NCBI GenBank assembly: GCA_002436065.1
Contig: DIXP01000084.1
Coordinates: 1 to 64,000 of the forward strand
Direction of reading: 5' to 3'
DNA: 64,000 bases
DNA from: Chloroflexi bacterium UBA6077
Lineage (GTDB): Bacteria > Chloroflexota > UBA6077
The notes beneath the pieces were generated by a model that worked only from the letters and a program-made list of their open reading frames with translations, made no database searches and had not been told where the DNA came from. The number at the start of each line of letters is the position of its first letter. Positions within the stretch are counted from its first letter, which is position 1. Shown one piece after another: positions 42,519 to 52,351 of the stretch. The translations under genes were made by a program, and so were the position numbers.

Positions 42519-45500
42519 CTATGGCATCATCCCAAGGACATAACGCATGACTGCCAAGCTTTGCCTCGCCCGAACGGCGAACCACATCCGGCTTCTTCTG
42601 TTAGTGACCGCCGTGACAGCCGCGACAAGCATCCCGGCCAATCCCCACAGTAGAGATTGGAGTGGGAGAGAGTTCCCATCCTGGCCAACCTCAGGCGGGC
42701 TCAGCACCTCAGGTTCCTGCACCGCTGCCCTCGAGATCGAGATCTTGGGCAGCGGAGGCAACTGGAGTTCAGGCCACGCGGACCATGGATCGATAGTGGC
42801 CCAGGACACCAGAGGCCTCGCCGGCAGGCTCCCCCCGAGTGGAGTACGTGGACTCCACTGAGGTGCGGTTTCGGCCGTGGGCATCGACACCTGCATCTGT
42901 GCGAGAGGCATCGGCGGCGGTAGGAATGCCGGCCATCGCGCGGGAAGACTGACGTTCACCACAGCTCCAGAGGGGGGCTGCCCCGACCGAACCTGTGTGC
43001 GAACGGAGAGGATTCGTTGGACGGCTTCGACCACCCGGGCATCGTCGCCATCATCTGAACCCATGGCCGTCGAGACGTTTCCCTCTGTCAAGGCATCCTT
43101 CGACGTTGCTTCCGATGGCAGCGTTGTCACTGGTAGCGACGTTGTCACTGGTGGCGGCGTTGTCGCTGGTGGCAGCGTTGTCGCTGGTGGCAGCGTTGTC
43201 GGCACTGGAGTGGGTGTGGCGTTGACGCCGGCAAAGCCGGGGGCGGAATAGCTATCGCTGTGAACGATCTCCTCGTAATCCATCACGTTGTCAGCGCTGC
43301 ATTGCGCACTGCCTGGATGGGCGCAGAAGCTGAACTGGCTGTTAACTGCTTCAGTCGTGGTATCCCATCCGGAGCTGCTTGCATTGCCAGACTGGGACTG
43401 AGTGCCCCCTCCCAGCAGATTCCCTTTCGATGCCGTCGTCGGCGAAGGCACGGGCGCAAGTACACTGTCCTCTTGCAGGCCAAGCGCGTTGGTTCCGCCT
43501 GCTGAGGTGGGAGCAGTCTCGCCGCTCCCGTTGGCGGTAGCATGCTGGACGGAAGAGATGGCGGAGGTCGAGCTGTTGCCTCGAGCGATGGCATCCCCAC
43601 TCATGACCAGGATTGAGTTAGCTGCTGTATACCCGGCATTTGGGGAGTCGTCGTTACCTAAGCCTTGGGTCCCGGTACCAGACGAGCTGTCAAAACTGTC
43701 TGCCGATGATGATAAAGAGTCGCCCGTTGCCGCTGTTCCACCGGAAGCAGCGAGGGCCCAGCCCTCGTTCTCGATACGGGTGTGGAAGCGAACCCGCACC
43801 AGGATATCGGCGTAGTTGGAGCCTTCGATGTCGACAGCCGCCAGGGCCGAGAGGTTCACCTGGTTGTAAGCATCGAGCCCCATGGCCTGAGCGCTACCGC
43901 TCTCGGCCACTGGGCTGCTCCCCATTGTCCCCGATCCTGACTCGGCGGACTGTCCGGAGGCCTGAGCGTCACCCGAGGTCGCCCACCCGAAGGCTTGATT
44001 GGCGATATGGACGAAGAAGTCCAGGAACAGGTTGATCGGATTGTGGTTGTCGCCGGCAACATGGACCGTTGCCGACGTGTTCAGGTCTACCTGATTGTCC
44101 ACCCTGGCTCCAGTCGCCTCAACATCGCCGCTCTCTGCTTGTAAAGAGGACCCAACCTGGTCCTGCGCGGCAACCGTTGGCTGCGCGCCCTCGTTCTGTG
44201 CGGAGCTGTCGCCCGTAGTGGCCCAGGCTCGTCCAATGTTCAGTATCTCGGTAACGGTCTCGACGATCACCTGGATGAGACCATAGTTGTCACCCCCTAC
44301 GGAGACCCTCACCTGAGCGTCGGTGTTGACGACGTTGTCCGCCCTCAGGCCCGTTGCCTCCGCGCCGCCGCTGGACGCCACGGTCCCGCCCACCTCGTTA
44401 CCTAGACATACCCGCGGGTCAGTCGTCGGTATCCCGACGAGGCTTGGACTGACGATTGAACCGGCAGCTACCACATCGGCACTCGAACTGGAGGGCTCGG
44501 GTGAAGGGACGATGCTAGTGGCATCCGGTGTGGCGCTGGGGTCGGGAGTCGGCGTGGCCACGGATTCGAGCGCTGCGGACGTCGGAGTCGGCGGAGAGGT
44601 GGGCGGCACGGGTGTGGCGCAACCACTGCCCGCACAAGTCCTGTCGGAGACCGCCACCGCAAAGCCGCTGTTCTGAATATCTACAGTGTGGCTGTTACCT
44701 AGAATGAGCGCCGCCGTCGCCCCAGGCATAGGTGAGGCTACCACCGTGCTACTAGCCTCCAGTTGGCTCTGAGCCACCAGACCGGTGGTGGCGATGGGGG
44801 CGCTGGTGCTGTGGGCGACGACGTTGGTGGTAGGGCTGGGCTCTCCCACTGCTGTAGCCACGGGCGCCGACAAAGCCGAGCCAGAGCTGGCGCTGCCGGT
44901 CCCAACCTCGGTAACGGTCACGCTGTTGGAGGAGTGTACGGTAACGTCGCCGGCGTTCTCCCCTCCCACCTGCACCAGCGCCTGCGTGGTGTTGTTAACC
45001 AGGCTTTGGGCCTGGACACCGACGGCCGAAGCATTCCCTGATGCTGCCTGGGTCTGTTCACCGGACGAGCCCGTTTGGGAAATGCCGTTGGATGACGCAT
45101 TGCTGGGTGCAGGCGTCAGCGCGACGCTCATGCCGCTCTCCGCGCTGGCACTACCTGTGCGGCCAATGGTTGCCGTATTGTCGTTCTGCACTGCCACAGT
45201 GCCGGAGCCTCCGCCGGTGATGCCCGCTGAGGATTGGGTGTTGACCAGGACGACTTCGGACTGTCCCGTCTTGGCGGTGGCATCTCCGGTTTGGGCCGAA
45301 CTCGAGGGGCCGGATTGGCCAGCAGTCGTCGTGGGGGCAGCACCAGCCTCCATCGACGAGACGGGCGAAGGAGCAGGCGACGACGACCCAATGGAAGGGG
45401 TCTGCCCCGCGGTCTCCGAGCCGCTCCCGGTTGGCGAGCTATTCTGGGCGCTAGCCTGGCTGGTCGCCGCACTAGCTTGGCTGGCAGCCGCGTCGGGCTC

Positions 45501-46271
45501 AGCGGTGGTGACTGGAGCAGCAGCTTGCACCGGGCCAGAGCCGCTAGAGGCTAAGGCGGAGGCGCCACCCGTAGGCGACGAAGCAAGAGCAGCCTGGGAT
45601 CCGCCTTGGGGAACAGCCGAGGATTCGGCGGAAGCCGATGGCTGGGTACTGTCTGCCTGAGGGGAGGTAGCCCCAGGGGGGGCTGGAGCCTGAGCGCCGC
45701 CCGTCTGGGTAGTGGCGGTCTCACCCGAAGCCGAGGGCTGAGCGCTCGCTCCTTGGGAAAGAGTCGATCCACCGCCAGTATCGGCTGGAGGCGCCGCCGA
45801 GCCGCTGGGGGCAACAGCGGAGTTGCCGTTCTGAGCAGAGGTCTGGCCGCCAGCAGCACCGTCCGGGGCAGAGGACTGTCCAGCGGAGGCGCTACTCTGA
45901 GAGGAGCTGGGAGCGCTGGGGACACTGCCAGCTGGTGAGGCCTGCTCGCTCGATCCGCTCGAAAGCGCTGAGCCTGACGCACCCTGAGTGGAGCCGCCCG
46001 AGGTCTCCACTGAAGGAGGGGATGAGGATCCGGCAGTGGACCCACCCGTGGATGAGGATGAAGCCCCACTGGAGGACCCGCCCGAGGGAAGGGCCCCCTG
46101 TTCGCTGGAGGATGGCGTGCTCGTCCCGGTCTCGGCCGAGAAAGCGCTGCTCCCCGCGAGGGGAGTCAGAATCATACTCAAGGCAACCAGCACCGACACG
46201 CTGGAGCGCGCCCGACGCCGGATGGGTTTCCTGGTCAGAAGGGTCAAACACCGGAAGGTGCAGAATCTCAT
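42519..46271 (-). CDS. Giant Ser/Ala/Gly-rich surface protein with Asn-containing beta repeats
   Basis: A 1250-residue protein of no family I recognise. A signal or membrane segment lies at about 20-45. About 46-340 is Ser/Ala/Gly/Gln-rich low complexity. About 340-860 carries recurring units of the pattern G-x2-A-x-N-x-V(N) ... V-x-V-x-G-x-N, clearest near 435, 660, 742 and 817 (for example VQVGGENAG, VSVGGDNYG, VHVAGDNHN, VDIEGSNYA). Thr/Pro-rich linkers follow, and a membrane helix near 1208-1225 with a basic tail. Probably an exported fibre or coat protein anchored in the membrane; a repetitive beta or amyloid-like structure is inference. Confidence 0.72.
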   Translation of the reverse strand: MRFCTFRCLTLLTRKPIRRRARSSVSVLVALSMILTPLAGSSAFSAETGTSTPSSSEQGALPSGGSSSGASSSSTGGSTAGSSSPPSVETSGGSTQGASGSALSSGSSEQASPAGSVPSAPSSSQSSASAGQSSAPDGAAGGQTSAQNGNSAVAPSGSAAPPADTGGGSTLSQGASAQPSASGETATTQTGGAQAPAPPGATSPQADSTQPSASAESSAVPQGGSQAALASSPTGGASALASSGSGPVQAAAPVTTAEPDAAASQASAATSQASAQNSSPTGSGSETAGQTPSIGSSSPAPSPVSSMEAGAAPTTTAGQSGPSSSAQTGDATAKTGQSEVVLVNTQSSAGITGGGSGTVAVQNDNTATIGRTGSASAESGMSVALTPAPSNASSNGISQTGSSGEQTQAASGNASAVGVQAQSLVNNTTQALVQVGGENAGDVTVHSSNSVTVTEVGTGSASSGSALSAPVATAVGEPSPTTNVVAHSTSAPIATTGLVAQSQLEASSTVVASPMPGATAALILGNSHTVDIQNSGFAVAVSDRTCAGSGCATPVPPTSPPTPTSAALESVATPTPDPSATPDATSIVPSPEPSSSSADVVAAGSIVSPSLVGIPTTDPRVCLGNEVGGTVASSGGAEATGLRADNVVNTDAQVRVSVGGDNYGLIQVIVETVTEILNIGRAWATTGDSSAQNEGAQPTVAAQDQVGSSLQAESGDVEATGARVDNQVDLNTSATVHVAGDNHNPINLFLDFFVHIANQAFGWATSGDAQASGQSAESGSGTMGSSPVAESGSAQAMGLDAYNQVNLSALAAVDIEGSNYADILVRVRFHTRIENEGWALAASGGTAATGDSLSSSADSFDSSSGTGTQGLGNDDSPNAGYTAANSILVMSGDAIARGNSSTSAISSVQHATANGSGETAPTSAGGTNALGLQEDSVLAPVPSPTTASKGNLLGGGTQSQSGNASSSGWDTTTEAVNSQFSFCAHPGSAQCSADNVMDYEEIVHSDSYSAPGFAGVNATPTPVPTTLPPATTLPPATTPPPVTTSLPVTTLPSEATSKDALTEGNVSTAMGSDDGDDARVVEAVQRILSVRTQVRSGQPPSGAVVNVSLPARWPAFLPPPMPLAQMQVSMPTAETAPQWSPRTPLGGSLPARPLVSWATIDPWSAWPELQLPPLPKISISRAAVQEPEVLSPPEVGQDGNSLPLQSLLWGLAGMLVAAVTAVTNRRSRMWFAVRARQSLAVMRYVLGMMP

Positions 46272-47086
46272 CTGCTCGCTCCTATGGTCGCACGCGTCAC
46301 GCCGTTTTCCGTGACGATGTGGACCGAAATGCTGCGCGCAGGGGCACCTGTGGTGGAGCCGGCCGATACATTCATGCTCGTGCTCTGGCGACCGGCAAGG
46401 GATCCGCTGGCTGGTTGAGTTGAGACGCTGATGGTGAGGTCCGCGCAGCCGTCGGGGCGGCTGGTCAGCCTCGCTCTGAAGTTGCGCCCTGCGACGAGTT
46501 GCTCGATGGCCCGTTCCGCCTGGGGATCAGCCGATCCACACAGTCGGAAGGTTGCCTCGTCACCGGATCCTCTGGTGACGGGCGTGTGCTGGGCCGAGAT
46601 CTGGCTGGTAGGGGTTGGCAGCCGCTCCCGTGTGGGAGTCGGCGTAGACGGCGGCCTCCCCGGCTGCACGGAAGCGAGCAAGGAAGTCCCTGTGGCGGTC
46701 GGCGTAGCCACCATCTCGGAAAAGGTGTCGGCGGTGGTCGTCGGCACCAGGGAAGGCGCCGCGCTCGGAGCCACAGGGTTGGGCCGCGTTACGGTTGGCG
46801 TCGTATCATAGGTAGTGGCTTCAATAATGGTAGGTGTGGCTTCCACCACGGCGGTAGTTGTCGGGGTAGGGTCCACAGCGGTAGTGGCGGTGGGAACGAG
46901 TGGCTCGGGCGTATCTCGCACCCCTACCCCCACACCCGCTGTGTCCGCGGACGGAGTAGAGGTAGTCAGATTGGCCTCCTGCCGAACCAGGCTGCCCACA
47001 CCCACCTGAGCCGTAGCCGCCCATAGTGCGATGGAGGCGAAGGCTATGGTCCACGCCAGACGAGCGTTTTCTCCCAACCGTGTCAT
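46268..47086 (-). CDS. Membrane-anchored Thr/Pro-rich protein with small C-terminal domain
   Basis: A 272-residue protein with an N-terminal membrane segment (about 10-30), a Thr/Pro/Val-rich linker (about 40-175), and a C-terminal folded domain (about 180-272). That domain has two cysteines and a beta-rich repeat (FRLCGSADPQAERAIEQLVA; ARLTSRPDGCADLTISVS). Family not recognised. The start is taken as ATG 47086 after TTGGGGG; an ATG 18 bases upstream is possible. Its stop overlaps the start of the giant surface protein gene, so the two are co-translated. Confidence 0.7.
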   Translation of the reverse strand: MTRLGENARLAWTIAFASIALWAATAQVGVGSLVRQEANLTTSTPSADTAGVGVGVRDTPEPLVPTATTAVDPTPTTTAVVEATPTIIEATTYDTTPTVTRPNPVAPSAAPSLVPTTTADTFSEMVATPTATGTSLLASVQPGRPPSTPTPTRERLPTPTSQISAQHTPVTRGSGDEATFRLCGSADPQAERAIEQLVAGRNFRARLTSRPDGCADLTISVSTQPASGSLAGRQSTSMNVSAGSTTGAPARSISVHIVTENGVTRATIGASR

Positions 47087-47124
47087 CCGTACCCCCAACA
47101 GCATTGGGCAGGGACTGTGGGATT

Positions 47125-47161
47125 GGGAGAGGCTGGTCCCCGCTGGGGACCAGCCTCTCCC
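47125..47161 (-). terminator. Strong hairpin between surface genes
   Basis: Perfect 17-base arms (47125-47141 and 47145-47161) around a 3-base loop, 59 bases beyond the stop of the Gly-rich protein gene. It separates that gene from the next four; no T-run is visible, so partial read-through is possible. Confidence 0.65.
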
Positions 47162-47219
47162 TCCTCAGCGTCGCGCGTAGCTCCCAATCATGTGTCCCCT
47201 AATGGAGACCACGCTTCAC

Positions 47220-48647
47220 CTACTGAGGCGGTCCGTTGAAGGGGTTGCCATCTGACTTGGCGATGCCGCCGGAGATCTGAGCGCCAGAACTCACCTGCTG
47301 GCTGGGGCCCTTCTGCTCCGACTCCGCCTTGGCACTTACAACGTTAGCCCCCTTCGCCTCGTTCTCTTGCTTCACTGGTTCGGTCTTAGCTTTGGAATCC
47401 TGGTTGACGTTTGCACTGAGTGCGGCATTGGACGAGCCACTGTTCGTAGCACTGCCGCTGTAGGCAACGACGTCTCCATACTGTTTGGCAGACGTATTCA
47501 GCACGTTGGTCGCCTGCCCACCGACGATAGCAGCCTCGTTGTAGGCATCGCCCGACTTGCCGCCGACCACGAAGTGCCCGGCCTTGCCACCATCGGCGCT
47601 ACCGCCGATAGCCGCGCCTTCGGCCTTCGACCAGGCGTTGTCGCCAACACCCTTGGCCAGGGCATTCACGTTGGTGTCACCCAAGTTCACTGTCTTGGCT
47701 TCCGCCTCAAGGCTACCGCCGTCGCCCGTTTTACCGTCCAGGTCTGCCTTCCCGCTGTCGCCCGCGATCTGGCCGTTCTTAGCGCTGCTGGCAGCGCCGC
47801 TGGCTGCAGATCCACCCTCACCACCGTTGCCACTGGGGTCGTCGGTTTTGGGGGGCAGCAAAGAATCGAGGTTGGTTCCGCTGCCACCACCATCGCCACC
47901 ATCGCCACCAACGGCGAGGCTGCCGAGTGAGGCCGCGATACCGATATTGCTGCCACCCTTGCCGCTTTCGACCTCGTTATCTTCGATGTCGCCGCCGTCG
48001 CCGGCCTTGCCTATCGCCACGGCATCGCCACCCTTGACGACCCCTATCTCGCCCTCGATCTCCAGCTTGCCTTCGCCGGCGATCACCGACTTGGACTCCT
48101 GCTTGGCGCCGGCGTAGCCGCCGTTCGCCAGGTTGTCCCCGTACGCCTTCGCGTCGGCATCACCTGTCTCGGCCTCCTGCTTTATGTACCCCTTGGCGCC
48201 GGCGTCGGCATACTGCTTCGCGTCCACTTCAACCTTCTGCCAGTGGCCGTAAGCCTTCGCTTCGCCTGACTTAACCTCAACCTTGGCGACGGCCGTAAGG
48301 TCCTTTTGGAAGTTCAGGTTGGCAGAAATGGGCACAGATATGGCCTCGTTCTCCTGCTTCTGCTCAAGCTCCTGATCGGCCTCGATGTCGTTCTTGACGT
48401 AGGATTCCTGGGGGGCAAACTGTTTCGCCTCAGGCTTCGCTACGTTGAAGTTGCATTGGGTCGCCGGATCTCCCAAGAGAGCTATGGTGGAGCAGTCTCG
48501 CCCGATTTCGAGGTCGAACCCACCCCCGTCCAAGCCGTCCAACGCCTGCGCCCCGACTGTGCCAGGTATGATCATCGCAAGCGTCAACACTACTGCTGAG
48601 AAGGCCATCGCAATAAGGCGTGCTCGCTTCCGTGAAGCTGTTCTCAT
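47220..48647 (-). CDS. Secreted Gly/Ala-rich repeat protein
   Basis: A 475-residue exported protein of unknown family. The signal peptide (about 9-33) ends near GAQA. The mature part is rich in Gly, Ala, Asp, Lys and Gln, with recurrent units such as SGEAKAYG, TGDADAKAYGD and AYSGSATNSGSS, and a central Gly-Asp-rich stretch (GGDGGDGGG). Near the C-terminus GQATNVLNTSAKQYGDVV resembles the Asn-containing units of the giant protein downstream. Two cysteines (about 52 and 65) lie near the N-terminus only. Likely a matrix or surface-layer component; function unproven. Confidence 0.7.
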   Translation of the reverse strand: MRTASRKRARLIAMAFSAVVLTLAMIIPGTVGAQALDGLDGGGFDLEIGRDCSTIALLGDPATQCNFNVAKPEAKQFAPQESYVKNDIEADQELEQKQENEAISVPISANLNFQKDLTAVAKVEVKSGEAKAYGHWQKVEVDAKQYADAGAKGYIKQEAETGDADAKAYGDNLANGGYAGAKQESKSVIAGEGKLEIEGEIGVVKGGDAVAIGKAGDGGDIEDNEVESGKGGSNIGIAASLGSLAVGGDGGDGGGSGTNLDSLLPPKTDDPSGNGGEGGSAASGAASSAKNGQIAGDSGKADLDGKTGDGGSLEAEAKTVNLGDTNVNALAKGVGDNAWSKAEGAAIGGSADGGKAGHFVVGGKSGDAYNEAAIVGGQATNVLNTSAKQYGDVVAYSGSATNSGSSNAALSANVNQDSKAKTEPVKQENEAKGANVVSAKAESEQKGPSQQVSSGAQISGGIAKSDGNPFNGPPQ

Positions 48648-49337
48648 CTCGGACAGTTCTCCCTTTCTTTGACTCTATCAGTGTCACGACCAAAGAGCCT
48701 GTTGGAGCTACTCGCGATCCCCGCGGGCTCGATCGCTAGGTCGAGCCCGACTCCCTGTCTCACTCCTTCCTGAGACGAGGCAGCGGAGACGGCACTCCCC
48801 CCGACAGAGACGATCCAATCCTGTCTGCTGGGTCATGAGAGGTCCATGCTATTGACCCAATCTGTCCTTCGCCCTAAAATCGGGCATGGCGGGGGGTGTT
48901 GCTCACATCTCTCTGCCCGGGCCCTGGTGGTTGCAGCCATTCCAGGGCCCTCTCTACTGTCTGCCTGGCCTCATCAGCCGTCGACTCTTCCCGCTAACCG
49001 ATCCGATCACCTCCCCTGGTCGAACTCGACACCAATCGGTGCCACTCGTGGGATCCGCAGACCCCACAAGCAGCAGTCTATCCGTAGTCAACATTAGAGA
49101 ACCATATATGCATCATTAGAGTTCCATTTGAACCTTCATAATTGCTGTTCACTCTGTTCAGCAAGTATCTGTGCTCGGGCATGGTGTGCATGAGCGATTC
49201 GGGCGAGTGCGCATGTGTCAGCCGCAGTCGCGCCTTCGGTTGGAGGCTTCTTCAGCTAACTACTGGCACAGCGGTTGCAGCGGAGCACTTCCGCAGGGTC
49301 CCTCCCATCCCTAGCCTTGGAAAGGTGGTCCATAGCC
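48648..49337. other. Divergent intergenic region, about 690 bases
   Basis: No protein-coding sequence was convincing on either strand. One short hairpin is visible (CGGGCTCGA at 48724-48732 with its complement at 48741-48749). The middle part (about 49080-49150) is noticeably AT-richer, as expected for promoters of the two divergent surface-protein genes. No riboswitch class was recognised. Confidence 0.5.
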
Positions 49338-50969
49338 ATGATGAGTAGAATCCTATGGAGCATGTTGGCTCTCCTGTGTGCCCTCCTGCCGGTGCCGCTC
49401 TCCGCAGCACCAATCCAGCAGGCAACCGAACCAACCCTCCAGGTCAGTGCGGAGACCGTCGCCCCCGGAGGGTCTATCCATGTTGCAGCGTCCGGAATCG
49501 CCGTCACGGAGCAGACCACCCTGTGCCTTGGTATCCTGGGACCGGGGCAGAACGTGGAGGAGGGATTGTCCCCCTCCTTTCGGTTGCGCCTTGGGCAGAT
49601 AACGGTCGCGGCAGATGGGACCGGAAACGCCACTGTGACGATCCCAACCAACCTGGTCCCCGGCAGCTACCGGGTCACCATCGGCGGATGTCCGCCCCAG
49701 GCCGACCTGCCCCCCCTCGCAGCGCTGGCAACGGCCAACCTGATGGTGACTGCCCCGGGTCTCCAGACGACCCACTTCTTCGCCGAAGGGTCCACTGCCC
49801 CGCCCTTCGATACCTGGCTGCTGCTTTTCAACCCTAACCCCAGCCCCATCACGGCCACGGTCACATTCCTGGGAGCGGGGGTCAGTGGCTCGCAAACCAT
49901 GACGGTCGCTCCCAACAGCAGGGCCAGCCTGTACGTAAACCAGATCCTGCCGAACTCTAACTTCGGGATGCGGGTCGATTCGAACCTGCCGATTGCCGCG
50001 GAGCGGGCGATGTTCTTCCGCCAGGACGGCACGGCGGTGGCCGGGGTTCCGGCCCCCAGGACTCTCTGGTTGTTCGGCGAGGGCGCGACCGCCGCCCCTC
50101 ACGAAACGTGGTTCCTGATGGCCAATCCCAACGATGCGACGGCCACGGCGACGCTCAGCTTTTCCCTGGAGGACGGCCGGACACAGAACCTCCGCGTGGA
50201 AATCCCGCCCATGTCCAGGTCCACGGTCTTCGCCAACCTGGTCTTGCCGCCATCGGCCTTCGCCACCAGGATCACTAGCAACCTGCCAATCGTTGCCGAG
50301 CGATCGATGTTTAAGTCCGACACCGGAGGCGGCGGGGCCTCTCCTGGAACTCCCAACAGCGCCTCTGCCTGGTTCTTCGCCGAAGGCTCCACATCCCCAC
50401 CCTTCGATACCTGGTTCCTGCTCTACAACCCCAACCCCAACGAGGTGAGGATCCTGGCGAGGCTGTACCAGGACACCGGCGGGCCCGGGCCGCTGCTGGA
50501 CTTCACCATGCCGCCCAACTCGCGGCGTAGCCTGTTCATGAACCAGATACGGCCCAACGTCAGCTTCGGGGCCACCATAGTGAGCGAGGGCGGAGGGATC
50601 ATCGCCGAGCGGTCGATGTTCTTCGGCCTTGGCCAGACCGGCTCCCAGGGGGCCAACTCCCTCTCCACCAACTGGACCTTCGCTGAGGGGGCTACGGCCC
50701 CACCCTTCCAAACGTGGATCCTGCTAACCAACCCCAGCGGCCGGGACTCGGCAAACGTCACCCTTACCTTCTTCTTCCCAAATGGCACCTCTACGACGCG
50801 AAACGTGGTAGTAGGGGGTGAAGGCCGGGCAAGCCTGTTCCTGAACCAGTTCCTGCCCGAGACGGCAGTGGCGACGCGCATCCAGAGCGATCTGCCCATA
50901 GTCGCCGAGCGCTCGATGTACTTCAGTGGAGGGAACGGAGGCACTAACGCCTTCGGCTTCCCGGAGTAG
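49338..50969 (+). CDS. Secreted protein with four tandem 100-120-residue repeats
   Basis: A 543-residue exported protein. A signal peptide (about 1-23) is followed by a beta-sandwich-like domain (about 30-135). Then come four repeats beginning HFFAEGSTAPPFDTW, LWLFGEGATAAPHETW, AWFFAEGSTSPPFDTW and NWTFAEGATAPPFQTW, each ending with a variant of PIVAERSMYF. The repeats are beta-rich and probably form an array of similar domains. I know such repeats only as uncharacterised surface domains of Chloroflexota and Actinomycetota. The start ATG 49338 is preceded by AAGGTGG. Confidence 0.8.
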   Translation: MMSRILWSMLALLCALLPVPLSAAPIQQATEPTLQVSAETVAPGGSIHVAASGIAVTEQTTLCLGILGPGQNVEEGLSPSFRLRLGQITVAADGTGNATVTIPTNLVPGSYRVTIGGCPPQADLPPLAALATANLMVTAPGLQTTHFFAEGSTAPPFDTWLLLFNPNPSPITATVTFLGAGVSGSQTMTVAPNSRASLYVNQILPNSNFGMRVDSNLPIAAERAMFFRQDGTAVAGVPAPRTLWLFGEGATAAPHETWFLMANPNDATATATLSFSLEDGRTQNLRVEIPPMSRSTVFANLVLPPSAFATRITSNLPIVAERSMFKSDTGGGGASPGTPNSASAWFFAEGSTSPPFDTWFLLYNPNPNEVRILARLYQDTGGPGPLLDFTMPPNSRRSLFMNQIRPNVSFGATIVSEGGGIIAERSMFFGLGQTGSQGANSLSTNWTFAEGATAPPFQTWILLTNPSGRDSANVTLTFFFPNGTSTTRNVVVGGEGRASLFLNQFLPETAVATRIQSDLPIVAERSMYFSGGNGGTNAFGFPE

Positions 50970-51124
50970 AGACCAGCTCTTGGTCTTGCCGAAGCCATGA
51001 CCAGAGGAACCGGCGGGACCGCCACGCTCGTCCCCGGCGCGCGATGCGCCGGGGACGGTCCAAAACCTGCTTCAACTCCGTCCGTCTGGACAGGTCAGAT
51101 GAACGGAAGCCGGAGCAGACAGCC

Positions 51125-52282
51125 ATGGCCCACCGACGGGATGGTCCTACACCGAGGGTAGCTTTTCCGCAGGATCTGAGCCCGGAGGCCAGAATTGCCA
51201 TTCTGCGGGGAGGAGCACTGGGCGACTTCCTCTGTACCACCGCCGCCCTCAGCGCCCTGCGAGCATCTCTGCCGAATGCCGCCATCACGCTGATCACCAG
51301 CCCCATCGTCGCCCCCTTGGCGCGCCGCTACGATGCAATCGATCGGATCATCGTGGGACCAGCCTACCACGGGGTGTTCCCTGGCGCCCAGGACGACGAT
51401 ACCCTGGCGGACTTCTTCGAGGCCATGAGGCTGGAGCAGTTCGACCTGGCATTCCAATGGCACGGAGGCGGGCGGTACTCCAACGGATTCGTCCGCCGAT
51501 TGGGGGCAAAGCACACCGTCGGCTTCAAGAGCGACGATGCCCCGCCCCTGGACCGATGGCTGCCGTACGACGCGAGACAGCACGAATTGCTGAGGTATCT
51601 GGATCTGCTCCGACTGCTCGGCATCGACTGCGCCGCCACGCGCCCCTACCTGCCGGTATTGCCCTCGGACCGGGATGAGTTGGCCACCCTCGGGGATCTT
51701 GTGGATCTGGAGGCCCTGCGCAAGGGCCGCTACATGGGCCTCCATGCCGGCGCGAGTGTAGCCAGCCGGAAGTGGCTACCGGAGAGATACGCCATCGTGC
51801 TGGACAGGCTGCTGGAGGAGTTCGACTTCGATGGCGTGCTGGTGACGGCGGGGCCTGGGCAGAGAGAGGACTCAGCAGCGGTCATTGCCAGGATGGACAG
51901 GGCGGATCAAACCGTGGACCTGGGAGGCCAAACATCCTTGGAGGCGCTGATAGCTCTCATCGAGCAGTTGGGCTTCTTCCTCACCAACGACAGCGCCCCC
52001 TCCCACATAGCCATGGCCTTGGACGTACCCAGTCTGGTGGTCTTCGGTTCAGCCCACCCGGTGAACTGGGCACCGCTCGAACGAACCTTCCACCGCCTCG
52101 TGGCCAACTGGGATGCCCCCTGTCGATGGATTATGGAGGACGGATGCCCGGACTCGAGTCATGTTCCATGCCTGGAAGGAGTGCAGCCCGAGGCGGTGTT
52201 AGCAGAGGCTCGTCAACTGCTGCGGATGATGGGCAGGACAAGAGGAACGGCTTCGTCACGACGTGCTCGGTCGGCAGCCTAA
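51125..52282 (+). CDS. Glycosyltransferase family 9 (heptosyltransferase-like)
   Basis: A 385-residue GT-B fold enzyme. The N-terminus RIAILRGGALGDFLCTTAAL is the classic family 9 acceptor-side motif. The C-terminal half has GLHAGASVASRKWLPERYA, VLVTAGPGQRE, and LTNDSAPSHIAMAL with VFGSAHPVNW for nucleotide-sugar binding. ATG 51125 follows GGAGCAG. It could glycosylate a surface polysaccharide or the neighbouring Thr/Ser-rich surface proteins; the donor sugar cannot be told. Confidence 0.85.
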   Translation: MAHRRDGPTPRVAFPQDLSPEARIAILRGGALGDFLCTTAALSALRASLPNAAITLITSPIVAPLARRYDAIDRIIVGPAYHGVFPGAQDDDTLADFFEAMRLEQFDLAFQWHGGGRYSNGFVRRLGAKHTVGFKSDDAPPLDRWLPYDARQHELLRYLDLLRLLGIDCAATRPYLPVLPSDRDELATLGDLVDLEALRKGRYMGLHAGASVASRKWLPERYAIVLDRLLEEFDFDGVLVTAGPGQREDSAAVIARMDRADQTVDLGGQTSLEALIALIEQLGFFLTNDSAPSHIAMALDVPSLVVFGSAHPVNWAPLERTFHRLVANWDAPCRWIMEDGCPDSSHVPCLEGVQPEAVLAEARQLLRMMGRTRGTASSRRARSAA

Positions 52283-52303
52283 TGAGTCATCCACCTTTAG
52301 CTA

Positions 52304-52333
52304 GAAGGATGGGATGCGTGCATCCCACCCTTC
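52304..52333. terminator. Short hairpin between convergent genes
   Basis: GAAGG-x2-GGGATGC and its near complement GCATCCC-x2-CCTTC flank a very short loop between the ends of the glycosyltransferase and the propeller protein. A plausible shared terminator. Confidence 0.5.
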
Positions 52334-52351
52334 CTAAACGTTCCATCTACC

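Noticed and set aside
43000..45900. Long antisense frames within the giant surface protein gene
   Set aside because: Low-complexity GC-rich sequence leaves several frames open; only the minus-strand frame has signal, repeats, anchor and ribosome site.
49150..49337. Possible riboswitch (c-di-GMP or cobalamin type) before the four-repeat protein
   Set aside because: No conserved core of either class could be found; the region is only AT-richer upstream.
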